A program made the translations under genes and the position numbers. Below the pieces are notes generated by a model. It had not been told where the DNA came from, did no database searches, and saw nothing but the letters and a program-made list of their open reading frames with translations. Shown here piece by piece: positions 33,252-41,701 of a DNA stretch of 64,000 nucleotides (positions are counted from its first letter, which is position 1; each line of letters starts with the position of its first letter). Source of the DNA: Streptomyces sp. NBC_01803 (GTDB lineage Bacteria; Actinomycetota; Actinomycetes; Streptomycetales; Streptomycetaceae); NCBI RefSeq assembly GCF_035917415.1, contig NZ_CP109073.1:620001-684000 (forward strand), written 5' to 3'.

Positions 33252-35114
33252 ATGACCACAGACCAGTACCTGGCCGAGCTCGGGCAGCAGTTCCGCGTGG
33301 ACGCCGTGCGCGCGACGTCGACCGCCGGCTCCGGGCACGCCACCTCCTCGATGTCCGCCGCGGACCTGATGGCCGTGCTGATGGCGCGGTATCTGCGCTA
33401 CGACTTCGACTGGCCCGCCCACCCCGGCAACGATCACCTGATCCTGTCCAAGGGACACGCCTCGCCGCTGCTGTACGCCGCGTACAAGGCGGCCGGCGTG
33501 ATCTCGGACGAGGAGCTGCTGACGTTCCGGGAGTACGGCAGCCGGCTGGAGGGCCATCCCACGCCCCGGCTGCCGTGGGTGGATGTCGCCACCGGCTCGC
33601 TGGGGCAGGGACTGCCCATCGGCGTGGGTATCGCGCTCGCCGGCCGGCGCCTGGACGAGATGCCGTACCGGGTGTGGGTGCTGTGCGGCGACAGCGAGAT
33701 GGCCGAGGGCTCCGTCTGGGAGGCGTTCGAGCACGCCGGGTACGAGAAGCTGAGCAATCTGACCGCGATCGTCGACGTCAACCGGCTCGGCCAGCGGGGA
33801 CCGACCCGGCACGAGTGGGATCTGGACGCGTACGCGCGGCGGGCGCGGGCGTTCGGCTGGCACGCCGTGGAGGTGGACGGCCACGACCCGGCGGCCATCG
33901 ACGCGGCCTACGCGGAGGCGATCGGCGTCCAGGACCGGCCCACCGTGGTCCTGGCCCGGACGATGAAGGGCCGGGGCGTGGCCGCCGTGCAGGACCGCGA
34001 GGGCTTGCACGGCAAGCCGATGCCCGACGAGCGCGAGGCCGTCGAGGAGCTCGGCGGCGTGCGGAACCTGACGGTCGAGGTGCGGCGCCCGCCCGCGTCC
34101 ACGGCGCCCCGGCAGGCGCACGGCGTGCACGCCGTGCTGCCGCGCTACAAGCCGGGCGACCAGGTCGCCACCCGGAACGCCTACGGCCAGGCGCTGGCCG
34201 CCGTGGGCACCGACCGGGCCGACGTCGTCGCGCTGGACGGCGAGGTCAGCGACTCGACGCGGTCGGAGTTCTTCGCCAAGGAGCACCCCGACCGGTTCTT
34301 CGAGTGCTACATCGCCGAGCAGGAGCTGATCGCCACCGCCGTGGGCATGCAGGTGCGCGGCTGGACACCGTTCGTCTCGACCTTCGCCGCGTTCCTGACC
34401 AGGGCGCACGACTTCCTGCGGATGTCGGCCGTCAGCCGGGCCGGCATCAGCGTGGCCGGATCGCACGCCGGGGTCGCCATCGGCGAGGACGGTCCGTCGC
34501 AGATGGGTCTGGAGGACCTGGCGCTGTTCCGGGCGGTGCACGGCAGCACCGTGCTCTACCCGTGCGACGCCAATCAGACCGCGCGCCTGGTGGCGGGGAT
34601 GACGGACGGCGCGGGCGTGCGCTATCTGCGCACCTCGCGCGGCAAGAGCCCGGTGATCTACGGCCCGGACGAGGACTTCCCGGTCGGCGGCAGCAAGCTG
34701 CCGCGGTCCTCGGACGCGGACGTGCTGACGATCGTCGCCGCCGGGGTGACCGTGCACGAGGCGCTGACCGCCGCCGACGAGCTGGCGGCGGACGGCATAC
34801 CGGTGCGGGTGCTGGACCTGTACTCGGTGAAGCCGGTGGACGCGCGGGCCCTGTGGGCGGCGGCCGAGGACACCGGCTGTCTGCTGACGGTGGAGGACCA
34901 CCGGCCCGAGGGCGGGCTGGGCGACGCGGTGCTCGACGCCTTCACGGACGGGCGTCCGGTACCGCGCCTGATCCGGCTGGCCGTGGGCACCATGCCGGGC
35001 TCGGCGACCCCCGCCGAGCAGCTCAGGGAGGCCGGGATCGACGCGCGGGCGATAGCGACGGCCGCCCGCCGGCACGTCGCGGAGGCGGGCGCGACGAACG
35101 CGGCGGCGGCTTGA
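33252..35114 (+). CDS. tkt: Transketolase
   Basis: A 620-aa thiamine-diphosphate enzyme of the non-oxidative pentose phosphate pathway. The N-terminal TPP domain shows TAGSGHATSS, SKGHASPLLY (active-site His), LPIGVGIALAGR, and the TPP/Mg motif CGDSEMAEGSVWEAFEHAG. The central Pyr domain has the catalytic Glu in FFECYIAEQELIATAVGMQ, and GEDGPSQMGLEDLALFR. The C-terminal domain is complete. It is somewhat shorter than the 690-aa housekeeping enzymes and resembles the alternative short transketolases of actinomycetes. AGGAGG is 5 nt before the ATG. With gnd and the G6PDH-like gene upstream it forms a local pentose-phosphate set. Confidence 0.93.
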   Translation: MTTDQYLAELGQQFRVDAVRATSTAGSGHATSSMSAADLMAVLMARYLRYDFDWPAHPGNDHLILSKGHASPLLYAAYKAAGVISDEELLTFREYGSRLEGHPTPRLPWVDVATGSLGQGLPIGVGIALAGRRLDEMPYRVWVLCGDSEMAEGSVWEAFEHAGYEKLSNLTAIVDVNRLGQRGPTRHEWDLDAYARRARAFGWHAVEVDGHDPAAIDAAYAEAIGVQDRPTVVLARTMKGRGVAAVQDREGLHGKPMPDEREAVEELGGVRNLTVEVRRPPASTAPRQAHGVHAVLPRYKPGDQVATRNAYGQALAAVGTDRADVVALDGEVSDSTRSEFFAKEHPDRFFECYIAEQELIATAVGMQVRGWTPFVSTFAAFLTRAHDFLRMSAVSRAGISVAGSHAGVAIGEDGPSQMGLEDLALFRAVHGSTVLYPCDANQTARLVAGMTDGAGVRYLRTSRGKSPVIYGPDEDFPVGGSKLPRSSDADVLTIVAAGVTVHEALTAADELAADGIPVRVLDLYSVKPVDARALWAAAEDTGCLLTVEDHRPEGGLGDAVLDAFTDGRPVPRLIRLAVGTMPGSATPAEQLREAGIDARAIATAARRHVAEAGATNAAAA

Positions 35115-35133
35115 GAGGGCCGGAAAAGCCCTC
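35115..35133. terminator. Hairpin between convergent transketolase and TPR genes
   Basis: GAGGGC-CGGAAAA-GCCCTC, a 6-bp stem and 7-nt loop starting at the transketolase stop and overlapping the end of the TPR gene. It is modest in strength but well placed. Confidence 0.55.
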
Positions 35134-35500
35134 AGGGAGCCTCTTCGAAGCGGGCGGCGGCGAGATAGTCCGGACGCGGGTCGAGCGCGGCGGCCAGCCG
35201 GAAGTGGCGGGTCGCCTCGCTGTCGCGTCCGGCGCGCTGGAGGGTCCGGGCCAGCGCGAAGTGGGCGAAGGCGTTGTCCGGCTCGCGCTCCACGACGAGC
35301 TGGAACTCCAGCTCGGCGGAGCGGAGCTGGGCGGCGAGGAAGAACGCGCGGGCGCGCAGGAGGCGGGCCGCGGTGTTCTCCGGGTGCGCGGTGATCAGCG
35401 GGTCGAGCAGCTTCAGCGCCCCGCGCGGGTCGCGGGCCTGGAGAAGTTGTTCGGCGGCGCGGTAGGCGATGACGTGGGTTTCCGGTGTGGCTTCGGGCAC
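35132..35500 (-). CDS. Small TPR protein
   Basis: A 122-aa protein with three tetratricopeptide-like helical repeats. The pattern ALKLLDPLITAHPENTAARLLRARAFF and then AELEFQLVVEREPDNAFAHFALARTL, ending in HFRLAAALDPRPDY, has the W/L-G-Y-A-F-AP spacing of TPRs. It has no enzymatic domain and should serve in protein-protein contacts. GTG at 35500 has AAGGAGG 5 nt upstream, which decides the start; the frame is open 40 codons further upstream without another good site. It is monocistronic and convergent to the transketolase gene. Confidence 0.87.
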   Translation of the reverse strand: MPEATPETHVIAYRAAEQLLQARDPRGALKLLDPLITAHPENTAARLLRARAFFLAAQLRSAELEFQLVVEREPDNAFAHFALARTLQRAGRDSEATRHFRLAAALDPRPDYLAAARFEEAP

Positions 35501-35968
35501 GGGCCCTCCTTGCGAACAGGTCGAGGCGACGGCACGTGTACCAGGGTGAGTCCAACACCGGGGCGAGGGCCAGTATTCCCCTGGGGTTTTCCCACCCGGT
35601 CCCGCGCGGGCCCTCCTCATGGGTGACGCGGGGCCTCACTGAGCGTGACCGAACGCGCCGTGACCGCGTGCTCACACCGGCGCGAGCCCCGGTGCCCGGC
35701 GCACCGGACCGGCGGATGGACGGACGGGGCTCAGCCGTTCCGGCCGTCGAGAACGAGCCAACCCCTGCCCGCGCGCCGGGCCGAACCGCCCGTCCCGGCG
35801 GTCTCCCCGGCCCCCGCCGTCCCGCGCGGGGTCCCCTCGGCCGCTCCCCCGCACCGCGCGTATCACCGTCGCCCGAAGGTCAGTTCGGGTGGCTGACCGG
35901 ATGTCAGGGCGTACCCGCCCGGCGGGAAACATCACCGACATGCTAACGAGCTATGATCCGCTTCACAC
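35501..35968. other. 468-bp non-coding region
   Basis: No convincing gene on either strand. The right end (from about 35930) becomes AT-richer and contains TATGAT (35952-35957), a possible -10 box only about 12 nt before the first ATG of the ATP-grasp gene. Confidence 0.5.
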
Positions 35969-37237
35969 ATGATCATGTATGGCCCGGCGACCGTGGTATA
36001 TGGCGTGGGCATTTCCCGCCTGCCCGATCCCCGACAGCGGTACATGAGCGCTCCGTGTGTTGGCATCGATGATGAGGGGAGCGTCGCGATAGCACTACGT
36101 ATTTGGCTCAGCAGCGCAGGGGCAGCCACGACTCAGGTGATGCGGATGTTGCGCGACAACCCTGACGCCGCCCATGTCCGTGTCTACGGGACGAACGTGG
36201 ACCCTGCCGCACCCGCACTAGCGGCATGCGATGTGGGAGAGATAGAGCCCCATCGCGTATCCAATGACGACTACGCCGAGTTCGCGATCGATTTCTGCCG
36301 CAGGCATGGGATCGACGTCCTCATTCCGCCCAGACGGCTCGACGCCCTGGCCGTGCACACCGACGCCTTCGCCGCTGTCGGTACCCGGCTGATGTGCTCA
36401 TCGCCCGGGGCGGTCGACGTGCTCACGAGTAAGAGCCGCACCTACGAGGCGGCCCGCTCCATCGGTGTGCCCGTGCCCGACTGGCGGGTGGTCTCCGATG
36501 CCGACGGGTTGCGCGCGGCGGTGGAGGATCTCACCCGGGCCGGCGAGACCGTCTGCATCAAACCCGCCGGCGAGTACTCGGCCTTCGGGTTCCGCATCCT
36601 GGACGACAGTCCCCTCAGCATAAGGGATCTGCTCGCCCCGGCCCGGCCCCTGGTCTCGGTCGACGCCGTGGCCGCCGCGCTCAAGCGGGCCGCGGACGAG
36701 CACGAGAGCGTGCCGCAGTTCATCGTCATGCCCTATCTCGAAGGGCCCGAGGTGAGCGTGGACTGCCTCTCCACGCCCGGAGGAACGCTGCTGGCCGGCA
36801 TCCCCCGGGCCAAACAAGGCCGTTACCGGCTGCTGTTGGACAACCCCGCCTACACGGCGATCGCGGAACGGCTGGTCGGCCATTTCCGGCTGGCCTACCT
36901 CTCCAACGTCCAGCTGCGCCACCGGAACGGACAGCCCGTGCTGCTGGAGGCCAACCCCCGGCCTTCCGCCGGCATCTTCCAGACCGCGTTCACCGGGGTC
37001 AACCTGCCCTGGGCGGCCGTACGTCTGCTGCTGACCGGCGATCCGGGTCCCCTCACACCGCTGCGCCTCGGCGGCCGGGTGGCGGTCACCGAGACCGCCA
37101 CCGAGGTCGGTTCCGGCATCGGCATCGGCATCGGCATCGGCATCGGCGCCGGCTCCGGCTCCGGCTCCGGCAGCGACGCCGGGTTCGGTGCCAAGGTCGG
37201 CACCGGAGCGCTCGCGGCGGCCGGGGAGTTGGTGTGA
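35969..37237 (+). CDS. ATP-grasp ligase-like protein with Gly-rich repeat tail
   Basis: A protein of up to 422 aa with an ATP-grasp fold. The pre-ATP-grasp strand is ALRIWLSSAGAATTQVMRML at about 40-60. The ATP lid region has TVCIKPAGEYSAFGFR, the adenine-binding hinge QFIVMPYLEGPEVSVDCL and the Mg-binding LLEANPRPSAG. Such enzymes join a carboxylate to an amine or other nucleophile via an acyl-phosphate; relatives act in small-peptide biosynthesis and in carbamoyl-phosphate-like chemistry. The C-terminal 45 residues are (GI)5GA(GS)4, encoded by hexanucleotide repeats. The start is unsure: ATG 35969 would be nearly leaderless, and ATG 36044 lacks a ribosome-binding site. Codon use at the 5' end is less GC-rich than its neighbours. 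Confidence 0.75.
   Translation: MIMYGPATVVYGVGISRLPDPRQRYMSAPCVGIDDEGSVAIALRIWLSSAGAATTQVMRMLRDNPDAAHVRVYGTNVDPAAPALAACDVGEIEPHRVSNDDYAEFAIDFCRRHGIDVLIPPRRLDALAVHTDAFAAVGTRLMCSSPGAVDVLTSKSRTYEAARSIGVPVPDWRVVSDADGLRAAVEDLTRAGETVCIKPAGEYSAFGFRILDDSPLSIRDLLAPARPLVSVDAVAAALKRAADEHESVPQFIVMPYLEGPEVSVDCLSTPGGTLLAGIPRAKQGRYRLLLDNPAYTAIAERLVGHFRLAYLSNVQLRHRNGQPVLLEANPRPSAGIFQTAFTGVNLPWAAVRLLLTGDPGPLTPLRLGGRVAVTETATEVGSGIGIGIGIGIGAGSGSGSGSDAGFGAKVGTGALAAAGELV
37115..37174. repeat. In-frame hexanucleotide repeat array
   Basis: Five GGCATC units, one GGCGCC, three GGCTCC and one GGCAGC, coding for alternating Gly-Ile then Gly-Ser near the C terminus of the ATP-grasp protein. Copy number can change without shifting the frame. 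Confidence 0.92.
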
Positions 37238-37411
37238 GGAAGGTCGCCACCACCGGACCGGGTCCGTTGTGACGGTCCGGAGCATCACCGTCGTCGGCGG
37301 TCTCCGCCCGCGGAGCCGCCACCACGACCGGCCGCCCCTCCCGGGGCGGCGTCGGCGACGACGAGGCGGGCGTTGGCCACGGCAGACGCTCGCCTCCGCC
37401 GGGACGGGCCG

Positions 37412-38048
37412 TCAGCCCACCCCCGGCGTGGCGCCGCTCAGCGTGGTGTGGAGCGCGGCCCCGAGGTGACGCCGGGACCCTCCCCCGGACAGACGTCGAG
37501 GTGGCGCTCGCCGCCGAGCCCCGGGTGAACTCGTCCCGGACTCCCAGGACGCCGCCATCGGCGCCGCGCACACCTCCGGCTCGATGGCGTCGCCGTTCTC
37601 CCCCGTGCCGCGGTCGCGGATGCCCACCCGCCGCCTGGGCGAGGACATCGGCGGCGGCGGCCGAGACATGGGCTCCGGCGGACGGCCCTGGCTGTCGCGG
37701 GGCGCGCTGTCCAGCCAGTAGCCCCCGTCCCAGGACCAGTTGAGGTACGCGCCGGCGTGCGGTCCACGGTCGACGCGGCCGGCTCCCTCAGTCTCCACGG
37801 CCGCCACGAAGTCCTGCGGACAACTGCCGAGTTCCGCCTCACCGCGGGCACAGTCGAGCACCGGACAGCCGGTCACCGGGACCGGCTCGCCGTCGCGGAA
37901 GGACTCGACGGCCCTGTACCGCACCGTCACCGTCAGTCGTCGGACCGCCCCCACCACCGTCGTTCCCACAGCCTTGGTGGGCGACGAGGGGCGGAACGGC
38001 CGCCCGGGCGGCGAGGAGCGGCGCCGTCCGGCGCCCGGCGCGTCGCAT
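37412..38048 (-). pseudogene. Frameshifted gene for a secreted-type hypothetical protein
   Basis: Conserved-looking protein sequence moves between frames. One frame gives LTVTVRYRAVESFRDGEPV, PVTGCPVLDCARGEAELG, AYLNWSWDGGYWLDSAPRD and GENGDAIEPEVCAAPMAASWE. A second then gives VRDEFTRG, and a third LGGERHLDV. The original frame seems to return for LHTTLSGAT at the end. Each switch can be explained by loss of one base in a G/C run (for example GAG-GTC reduced to GAGTC). The N terminus, a possible signal peptide starting near 38048, is also out of frame. No domain name can be given. Confidence 0.6.
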
Positions 38049-38082
38049 GTCCCCGGCATATCCGAATCTTCAATCTATGGTC

Positions 38083-38127
38083 AATGCTTCACGTTCGGAA
38101 AGAAGCTTTGGGTAATGCTTCCCCGAA
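38083..38127 (+). promoter_or_regulatory. Direct repeats and imperfect stem-loop upstream of P450-rppA operon
   Basis: The octamer AATGCTTC occurs at 38083-38090 and again at 38114-38121, 31 bp apart (three helical turns). The second copy is part of an interrupted hairpin: TTCGG (38094-38098) and GAAGC (38102-38106) against GCTTC (38117-38121) and CCGAA (38123-38127). TAATCT (38133-38138) could be a -10 box. An activator or repressor site is inferred. Confidence 0.45.
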
Positions 38128-38194
38128 AGGGTTAATCTCGTAGCTGTACGCATGAGCCTGGCAACCACCGGGGACACCTCATGAGTCCAGGAGG

Positions 38195-39421
38195 ATGACC
38201 GATTGGAGTACTGGGGTGGGAACCTCCGACACTGTGTGGACATGCCCGTTCGATTTCGCTGAGGGCCTGGAATTTGACCCGTTGCTCAGGCAACTAATGA
38301 CCGATGCACCGATCGCCCGTATCACGATGGCCTACGGCCAGGGCGAGGCGTGGCTGGTCACCAGGTTCGAGGACGTCAGGACCGTCACGACCGACCGCCG
38401 GTTCAGCCGCGCGGCCGTCGCCGGACGTGACTTCCCGCGCATGACACCGGAACCGATCGTGCAGTCCGAATCAATCAACCTGCTCGACCCACCGGAGAGC
38501 AGCCGGCTGCGCCGCCTGGTCTCCCAGGCGTTCACGGCGCCGCGCGTCGAGGCGATGAAGCCGAAGACGCAGCGCATCGTGGACTCGCTGCTCGACGAGA
38601 TGGCGGATCACGGTCCGCCCGCGGACGTCGTCAAGCACGTGTCGACGCGACTGCCGCTGACGACCATCTGCGAGGTCCTCGACATCCCGGAGAGCGACCG
38701 GCCGGAGTTGCGGCGCCGCGCGATGGAGATGATGACCATCGGCGCGGCGACCCGTGAGACGGCCGTCGAGGCCAAGGCCGAGCTCCGGTCGTACTTCGCG
38801 GAGCTCACCCGGATCCGCCGGGAGGCTCCGGGGGACGACCTGATCAGCTCGCTGGCCACGGCCAGGGACGGCGACGAGATCCTCGGCGCCGACGAGCTGA
38901 CGGTCATGGCGATGGTGCTGCTGATGACCGGGCACGACACCAGCACCTATCAGCTCAGCAACATCACCTACACCCTGCTGGCTCATCCCGAGCAGCTCGC
39001 GAAGCTGCGGGCCCGGCCCGAGATGCTGCCGAGGGCGCTGGAGGAGCTGCTGCGGTACATCCCGTTCCGCAAGGGGGTCGGCATCCCGCGCATCGCCACG
39101 GAGGATGTCGAGCTCGGCGGAGTGACCATCAAGGCGGGCGACACGGTCCACGTGTCGTATCTCGCGGCCAACAGGGACCCGGACCGCTTCGACAACCCGG
39201 ACGAGCTCGATCTGGACCGGCCCACGCAGCCCCACATGACCTTCGGGTGGGGCTCGCACCACTGTGTCGGTTCGCCGCTGGCGCTCATGGAGATCCAGCT
39301 GGCCATCGGGACGATGCTCGCCCGCTTCCCGGGGCTGGAGCTGGCGGTGCCGGCCTCGGAGCTGCGCTGGAACACCGAATCGATCTGGCGCTACCCGTAT
39401 GAGCTCCCGGTCTCTTGGTGA
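38195..39421 (+). CDS. Cytochrome P450 (CYP158-like) paired with rppA
   Basis: A 408-aa soluble bacterial P450. The I-helix oxygen-activation motif is LLMTGHDTSTYQLSN, the ExxR is ALEELLRYIPF, and the haem loop is FGWGSHHCVG with Cys357. The sequence resembles the CYP158 group. In S. coelicolor a CYP158A enzyme is encoded next to rppA and couples flaviolin, made by oxidation of tetrahydroxynaphthalene, into dimeric pigments. Here the P450 precedes rppA by 76 bp on the same strand, so the same pathway is likely. The start ATG at 38195 directly abuts AGGAGG and overlaps the stop of a five-codon frame, MSPGG (38181-38198), in an ATGA pattern. Confidence 0.87.
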   Translation: MTDWSTGVGTSDTVWTCPFDFAEGLEFDPLLRQLMTDAPIARITMAYGQGEAWLVTRFEDVRTVTTDRRFSRAAVAGRDFPRMTPEPIVQSESINLLDPPESSRLRRLVSQAFTAPRVEAMKPKTQRIVDSLLDEMADHGPPADVVKHVSTRLPLTTICEVLDIPESDRPELRRRAMEMMTIGAATRETAVEAKAELRSYFAELTRIRREAPGDDLISSLATARDGDEILGADELTVMAMVLLMTGHDTSTYQLSNITYTLLAHPEQLAKLRARPEMLPRALEELLRYIPFRKGVGIPRIATEDVELGGVTIKAGDTVHVSYLAANRDPDRFDNPDELDLDRPTQPHMTFGWGSHHCVGSPLALMEIQLAIGTMLARFPGLELAVPASELRWNTESIWRYPYELPVSW

Positions 39422-39497
39422 CCGGGGCTATCGCTGAAACAGCCATCGATGCCGCGGGGGACTCCATGGTGAGTGCCCGCGGCACGGGGAGGGGATC

Positions 39498-40613
39498 ATG
39501 GCAACGCTGTGCCGACCGTCCATCGCGGTCCCGGAGAACGTGCTCACCAATGAGGAAACCCTGGAGCTGGCGCGCACCATGCACGCCGATCACCCGCAGC
39601 TCCGCCTCGCCCTGCGACTGATCGAGAACACCGGGGTCCGTACCCGGCACCTCGTCCAGCCCATCGAGGAGACACTGAAGCACCCGGGCTTCGAGGCCCG
39701 CAACAAGGTCTACGAGGCCGAGGCCAAGCGCCGCGTCCCTCCGGTCGTCTACGGGGCTCTGGACAACGCCGGGCTCGGCGTCGAGGACATCGACCTCATC
39801 GTCTACGTCTCGTGCACCGGATTCATGATGCCGTCGCTGACGGCATGGCTGATCAACACCCTCGGATTCACGTCCGACACCAGGCAGTTGCCGATCGCTC
39901 AGCTCGGCTGCGCGGCCGGCGGCGCGGCGATCAACCGCGCGCACGACTTCTGCCTGGCCTACCCGAACTCCAACGTGCTGATCGTGGCCTGCGAGTTCTG
40001 CTCGCTGTGCTACCAGCCGACGGACCTCGGAGTGGGGAACCTGCTGTCCAACGGTCTCTTCGGGGACGCCGTGGCCGCCGCCGTCGTGCGCGGTCAGGGG
40101 GGCACCGGCATGCGGCTGGAGCGGAACGGCTCGCACCTGGTCCCGGACACGGAGGACTGGATCTCCTACGCGGTGCGGGCCACCGGCTTCCACTTCCAGC
40201 TGGACAAGCGGGTCCCGACGACCATGAAGATGCTGGCCCCGGCGCTGCGCACGCTCGCCAGCCAGCACAACTGGGACGTCTCCGGGCTCGATTTCCACAT
40301 CGTGCACGCCGGCGGTCCCCGGATCCTCGACGACCTGTGCTACTTCCTGGACGTGGATCCGGAGATGTTCCGCTTCAGCAGGGCCACGCTCACCGAACGC
40401 GGCAACATCGCGAGTTGCGTGGTCTTCGACGCTCTCGACCGGCTCTTCGAACACGGCGCGGTCACCGACTCCGCCCGGGGACTGATCGCGGGCTTCGGCC
40501 CCGGCATCACCGCCGAGATCGCGCTGGGCAGGTGGGTCACCTCCGACCGCCCGGCCGTCGGCGGCCAGGGGTCGGGGCGCCTGGCCGAGCAGCAGCAGGC
40601 CGGCGTGGCCTGA
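39498..40613 (+). CDS. rppA: Type III polyketide synthase, 1,3,6,8-tetrahydroxynaphthalene synthase
   Basis: A 371-aa chalcone-synthase-fold enzyme that condenses five malonyl-CoA to tetrahydroxynaphthalene, precursor of flaviolin and melanin-like pigments. The catalytic triad is Cys138 (QLGCAAGG), His270 (IVHAGG) and Asn303 (RGNIAS), the same numbering as RppA of Streptomyces. The sequence CEFCSLCYQPTD, with Cys around 171, and GFGPGITAE are RppA signatures. The opening MATLCRPSIAVPE is also typical. GGGAGGGG precedes the ATG. It is the second gene of a P450-rppA operon and should act in the cytoplasm; the pigment is thought to protect against UV and oxidative stress. Confidence 0.95.
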   Translation: MATLCRPSIAVPENVLTNEETLELARTMHADHPQLRLALRLIENTGVRTRHLVQPIEETLKHPGFEARNKVYEAEAKRRVPPVVYGALDNAGLGVEDIDLIVYVSCTGFMMPSLTAWLINTLGFTSDTRQLPIAQLGCAAGGAAINRAHDFCLAYPNSNVLIVACEFCSLCYQPTDLGVGNLLSNGLFGDAVAAAVVRGQGGTGMRLERNGSHLVPDTEDWISYAVRATGFHFQLDKRVPTTMKMLAPALRTLASQHNWDVSGLDFHIVHAGGPRILDDLCYFLDVDPEMFRFSRATLTERGNIASCVVFDALDRLFEHGAVTDSARGLIAGFGPGITAEIALGRWVTSDRPAVGGQGSGRLAEQQQAGVA

Positions 40614-40629
40614 TCGTCGGCGTCGCGGG

Positions 40630-41139
40630 TCAGCGGCGGGCGAAGTAGGCCGACACCACCCCGGTGTGGGTGGGGAAGGCCAGTTCCGTCGGCTCCCGCA
40701 GGACGAGCCACTCGGTGGCCTCGGCGGTGGCGGAGGAAGCCGGCAGGGAGTGCGCGTCCCTGCTCGGCAACAGGGCGAAGAGGTTCAGCGTCCGATCCGC
40801 GCTCAGCACGTCGAAGAGCGTGGCCTCCGCCGCCGTCGCGGTCAGTCCGGTCTCCTCCCAGAGCTCCCGGACGGCGGCCTGCTGCCAGGTCTCACCGAGC
40901 TCCATGTAGCCGCCGGGCAGGGCGAGCTCACCACGGCACGGCTCGATGTCGCGCCGTACGACGACGAGCCCTCGCCCGGCGGCGTCCAGCACCGGGAGCA
41001 GCGCGACGGCGACGGGAAGCGGGTTGGCCCACTGGGTCTCGCCGCAGCCGGGGCAGTCCCTCGGCCATCCGTGGGCAGCCGCGTAGCCAGCACCGCAGTA
41101 CGGACAGTGTTTGGCACTACGGCCGTATGTGTACCCCAT
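40630..41139 (-). CDS. Nudix hydrolase with N-terminal zinc ribbon
   Basis: A 169-aa protein. A zinc ribbon occupies residues 10-35 (CPYCGAGY...CPGCGET), followed by a Nudix fold with the catalytic box starting at GGYMELGETWQQAAVREL and continuing WEETGL (Gx5Ex7REUxEExGU complete, Glu residues present). The architecture is like NADH pyrophosphatase (NudC-like) reduced in length, although the SQPWPFPxS NudC signature is absent, so the nucleotide substrate is open. It is convergent to rppA with a 16-bp gap and shows no functional link to it. Confidence 0.9.
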   Translation of the reverse strand: MGYTYGRSAKHCPYCGAGYAAAHGWPRDCPGCGETQWANPLPVAVALLPVLDAAGRGLVVVRRDIEPCRGELALPGGYMELGETWQQAAVRELWEETGLTATAAEATLFDVLSADRTLNLFALLPSRDAHSLPASSATAEATEWLVLREPTELAFPTHTGVVSAYFARR

Positions 41140-41211
41140 CGGCAGCTCGCACCCGCCTTTCCCTCGACCCGACGTGCGAGCTTATCGAACGCCGGGCCGG
41201 GCGTGATCGGC

Positions 41212-41560
41212 TCAGGGCTTGCGGCCGACGCCGCCGAAGGCGTCCAGGGCGTCGTGCGGCCCGGCCGGTCCGGTGGCCGGACCGCCCCAGCGAGCACGGC
41301 ACCGGGAGCCGCGCAGGTGATACGGCGCGGCCCCGCTCTCGTCGTCCACGCGCCGGGCCGCGACGAATTCCGGGCGGACGGCGTGGGGGCCGTCGCTCAG
41401 GGCCAGGTGGCTGCCGGCGGGCAGGGCGGCCATCAGCCGCCGCACGAGGGAGCACGCCTCGGCGTGGTCCGGGATGGGGCCGAGGACACCGCTGAGGATG
41501 AGCCCGACGGGCCGACCCCGCGAGGCGCGGGCGACGTTCACGACGGCGGGGAAGACGGTG
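41212..41560 (-). pseudogene. C-terminal remnant of a SAM-dependent methyltransferase (DUF574/Methyltransf_19-like)
   Basis: The frame reads RPVGLILSGVLGPIPD, then ACSLVRRLMAALPAGSHLAL and SDGPHAVRPEF, matching the second half of actinobacterial DUF574 methyltransferases (about 270 aa). The SAM-binding N-terminal half is absent, and the end loses the usual FFDGLELVEPG block. The coding potential is continuous with, but in a different frame from, the FAD-protein fragment just upstream on this strand, so two broken genes appear joined. Confidence 0.65.
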
Positions 41561-41579
41561 CGGTAGCGGTCGCCGGCGG

Positions 41580-41648
41580 CTCGGAATGGCAGGCGGCGGA
41601 CAGGCCGGCCCGGCCCGCGCCGATGACGACGACCTCGACGTCGTCCAT
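41580..41648 (-). pseudogene. N-terminal fragment of an FAD-dependent oxidoreductase
   Basis: From the ATG at 41648 the first codons give MDDVEVVVIGAGRAGLSAA, a dinucleotide-binding motif GxGxxG identical in style to flavin monooxygenases. The similarity ends after about 22 residues and the frame closes shortly after. Only the first strand, loop and helix of the protein remain. Confidence 0.6.
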
Positions 41649-41701
41649 GCCCTGACAACCGCCGGCGGGCGCCACGGCTTCCCGGGTAGTTGACTGTCCC
41701 C

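Noticed and set aside
33120..35675. A roughly 850-codon minus-strand open frame opposite transketolase
   Set aside because: Transketolase motifs on the + strand are unambiguous; only the left-hand end (35132-35500) holds a real gene, the TPR protein, in its own frame.
1..40613. One biosynthetic cluster joining the halogenase/SARP region with the P450-rppA operon
   Set aside because: They are separated by about 30 kb of housekeeping genes and have no shared regulator or operator.
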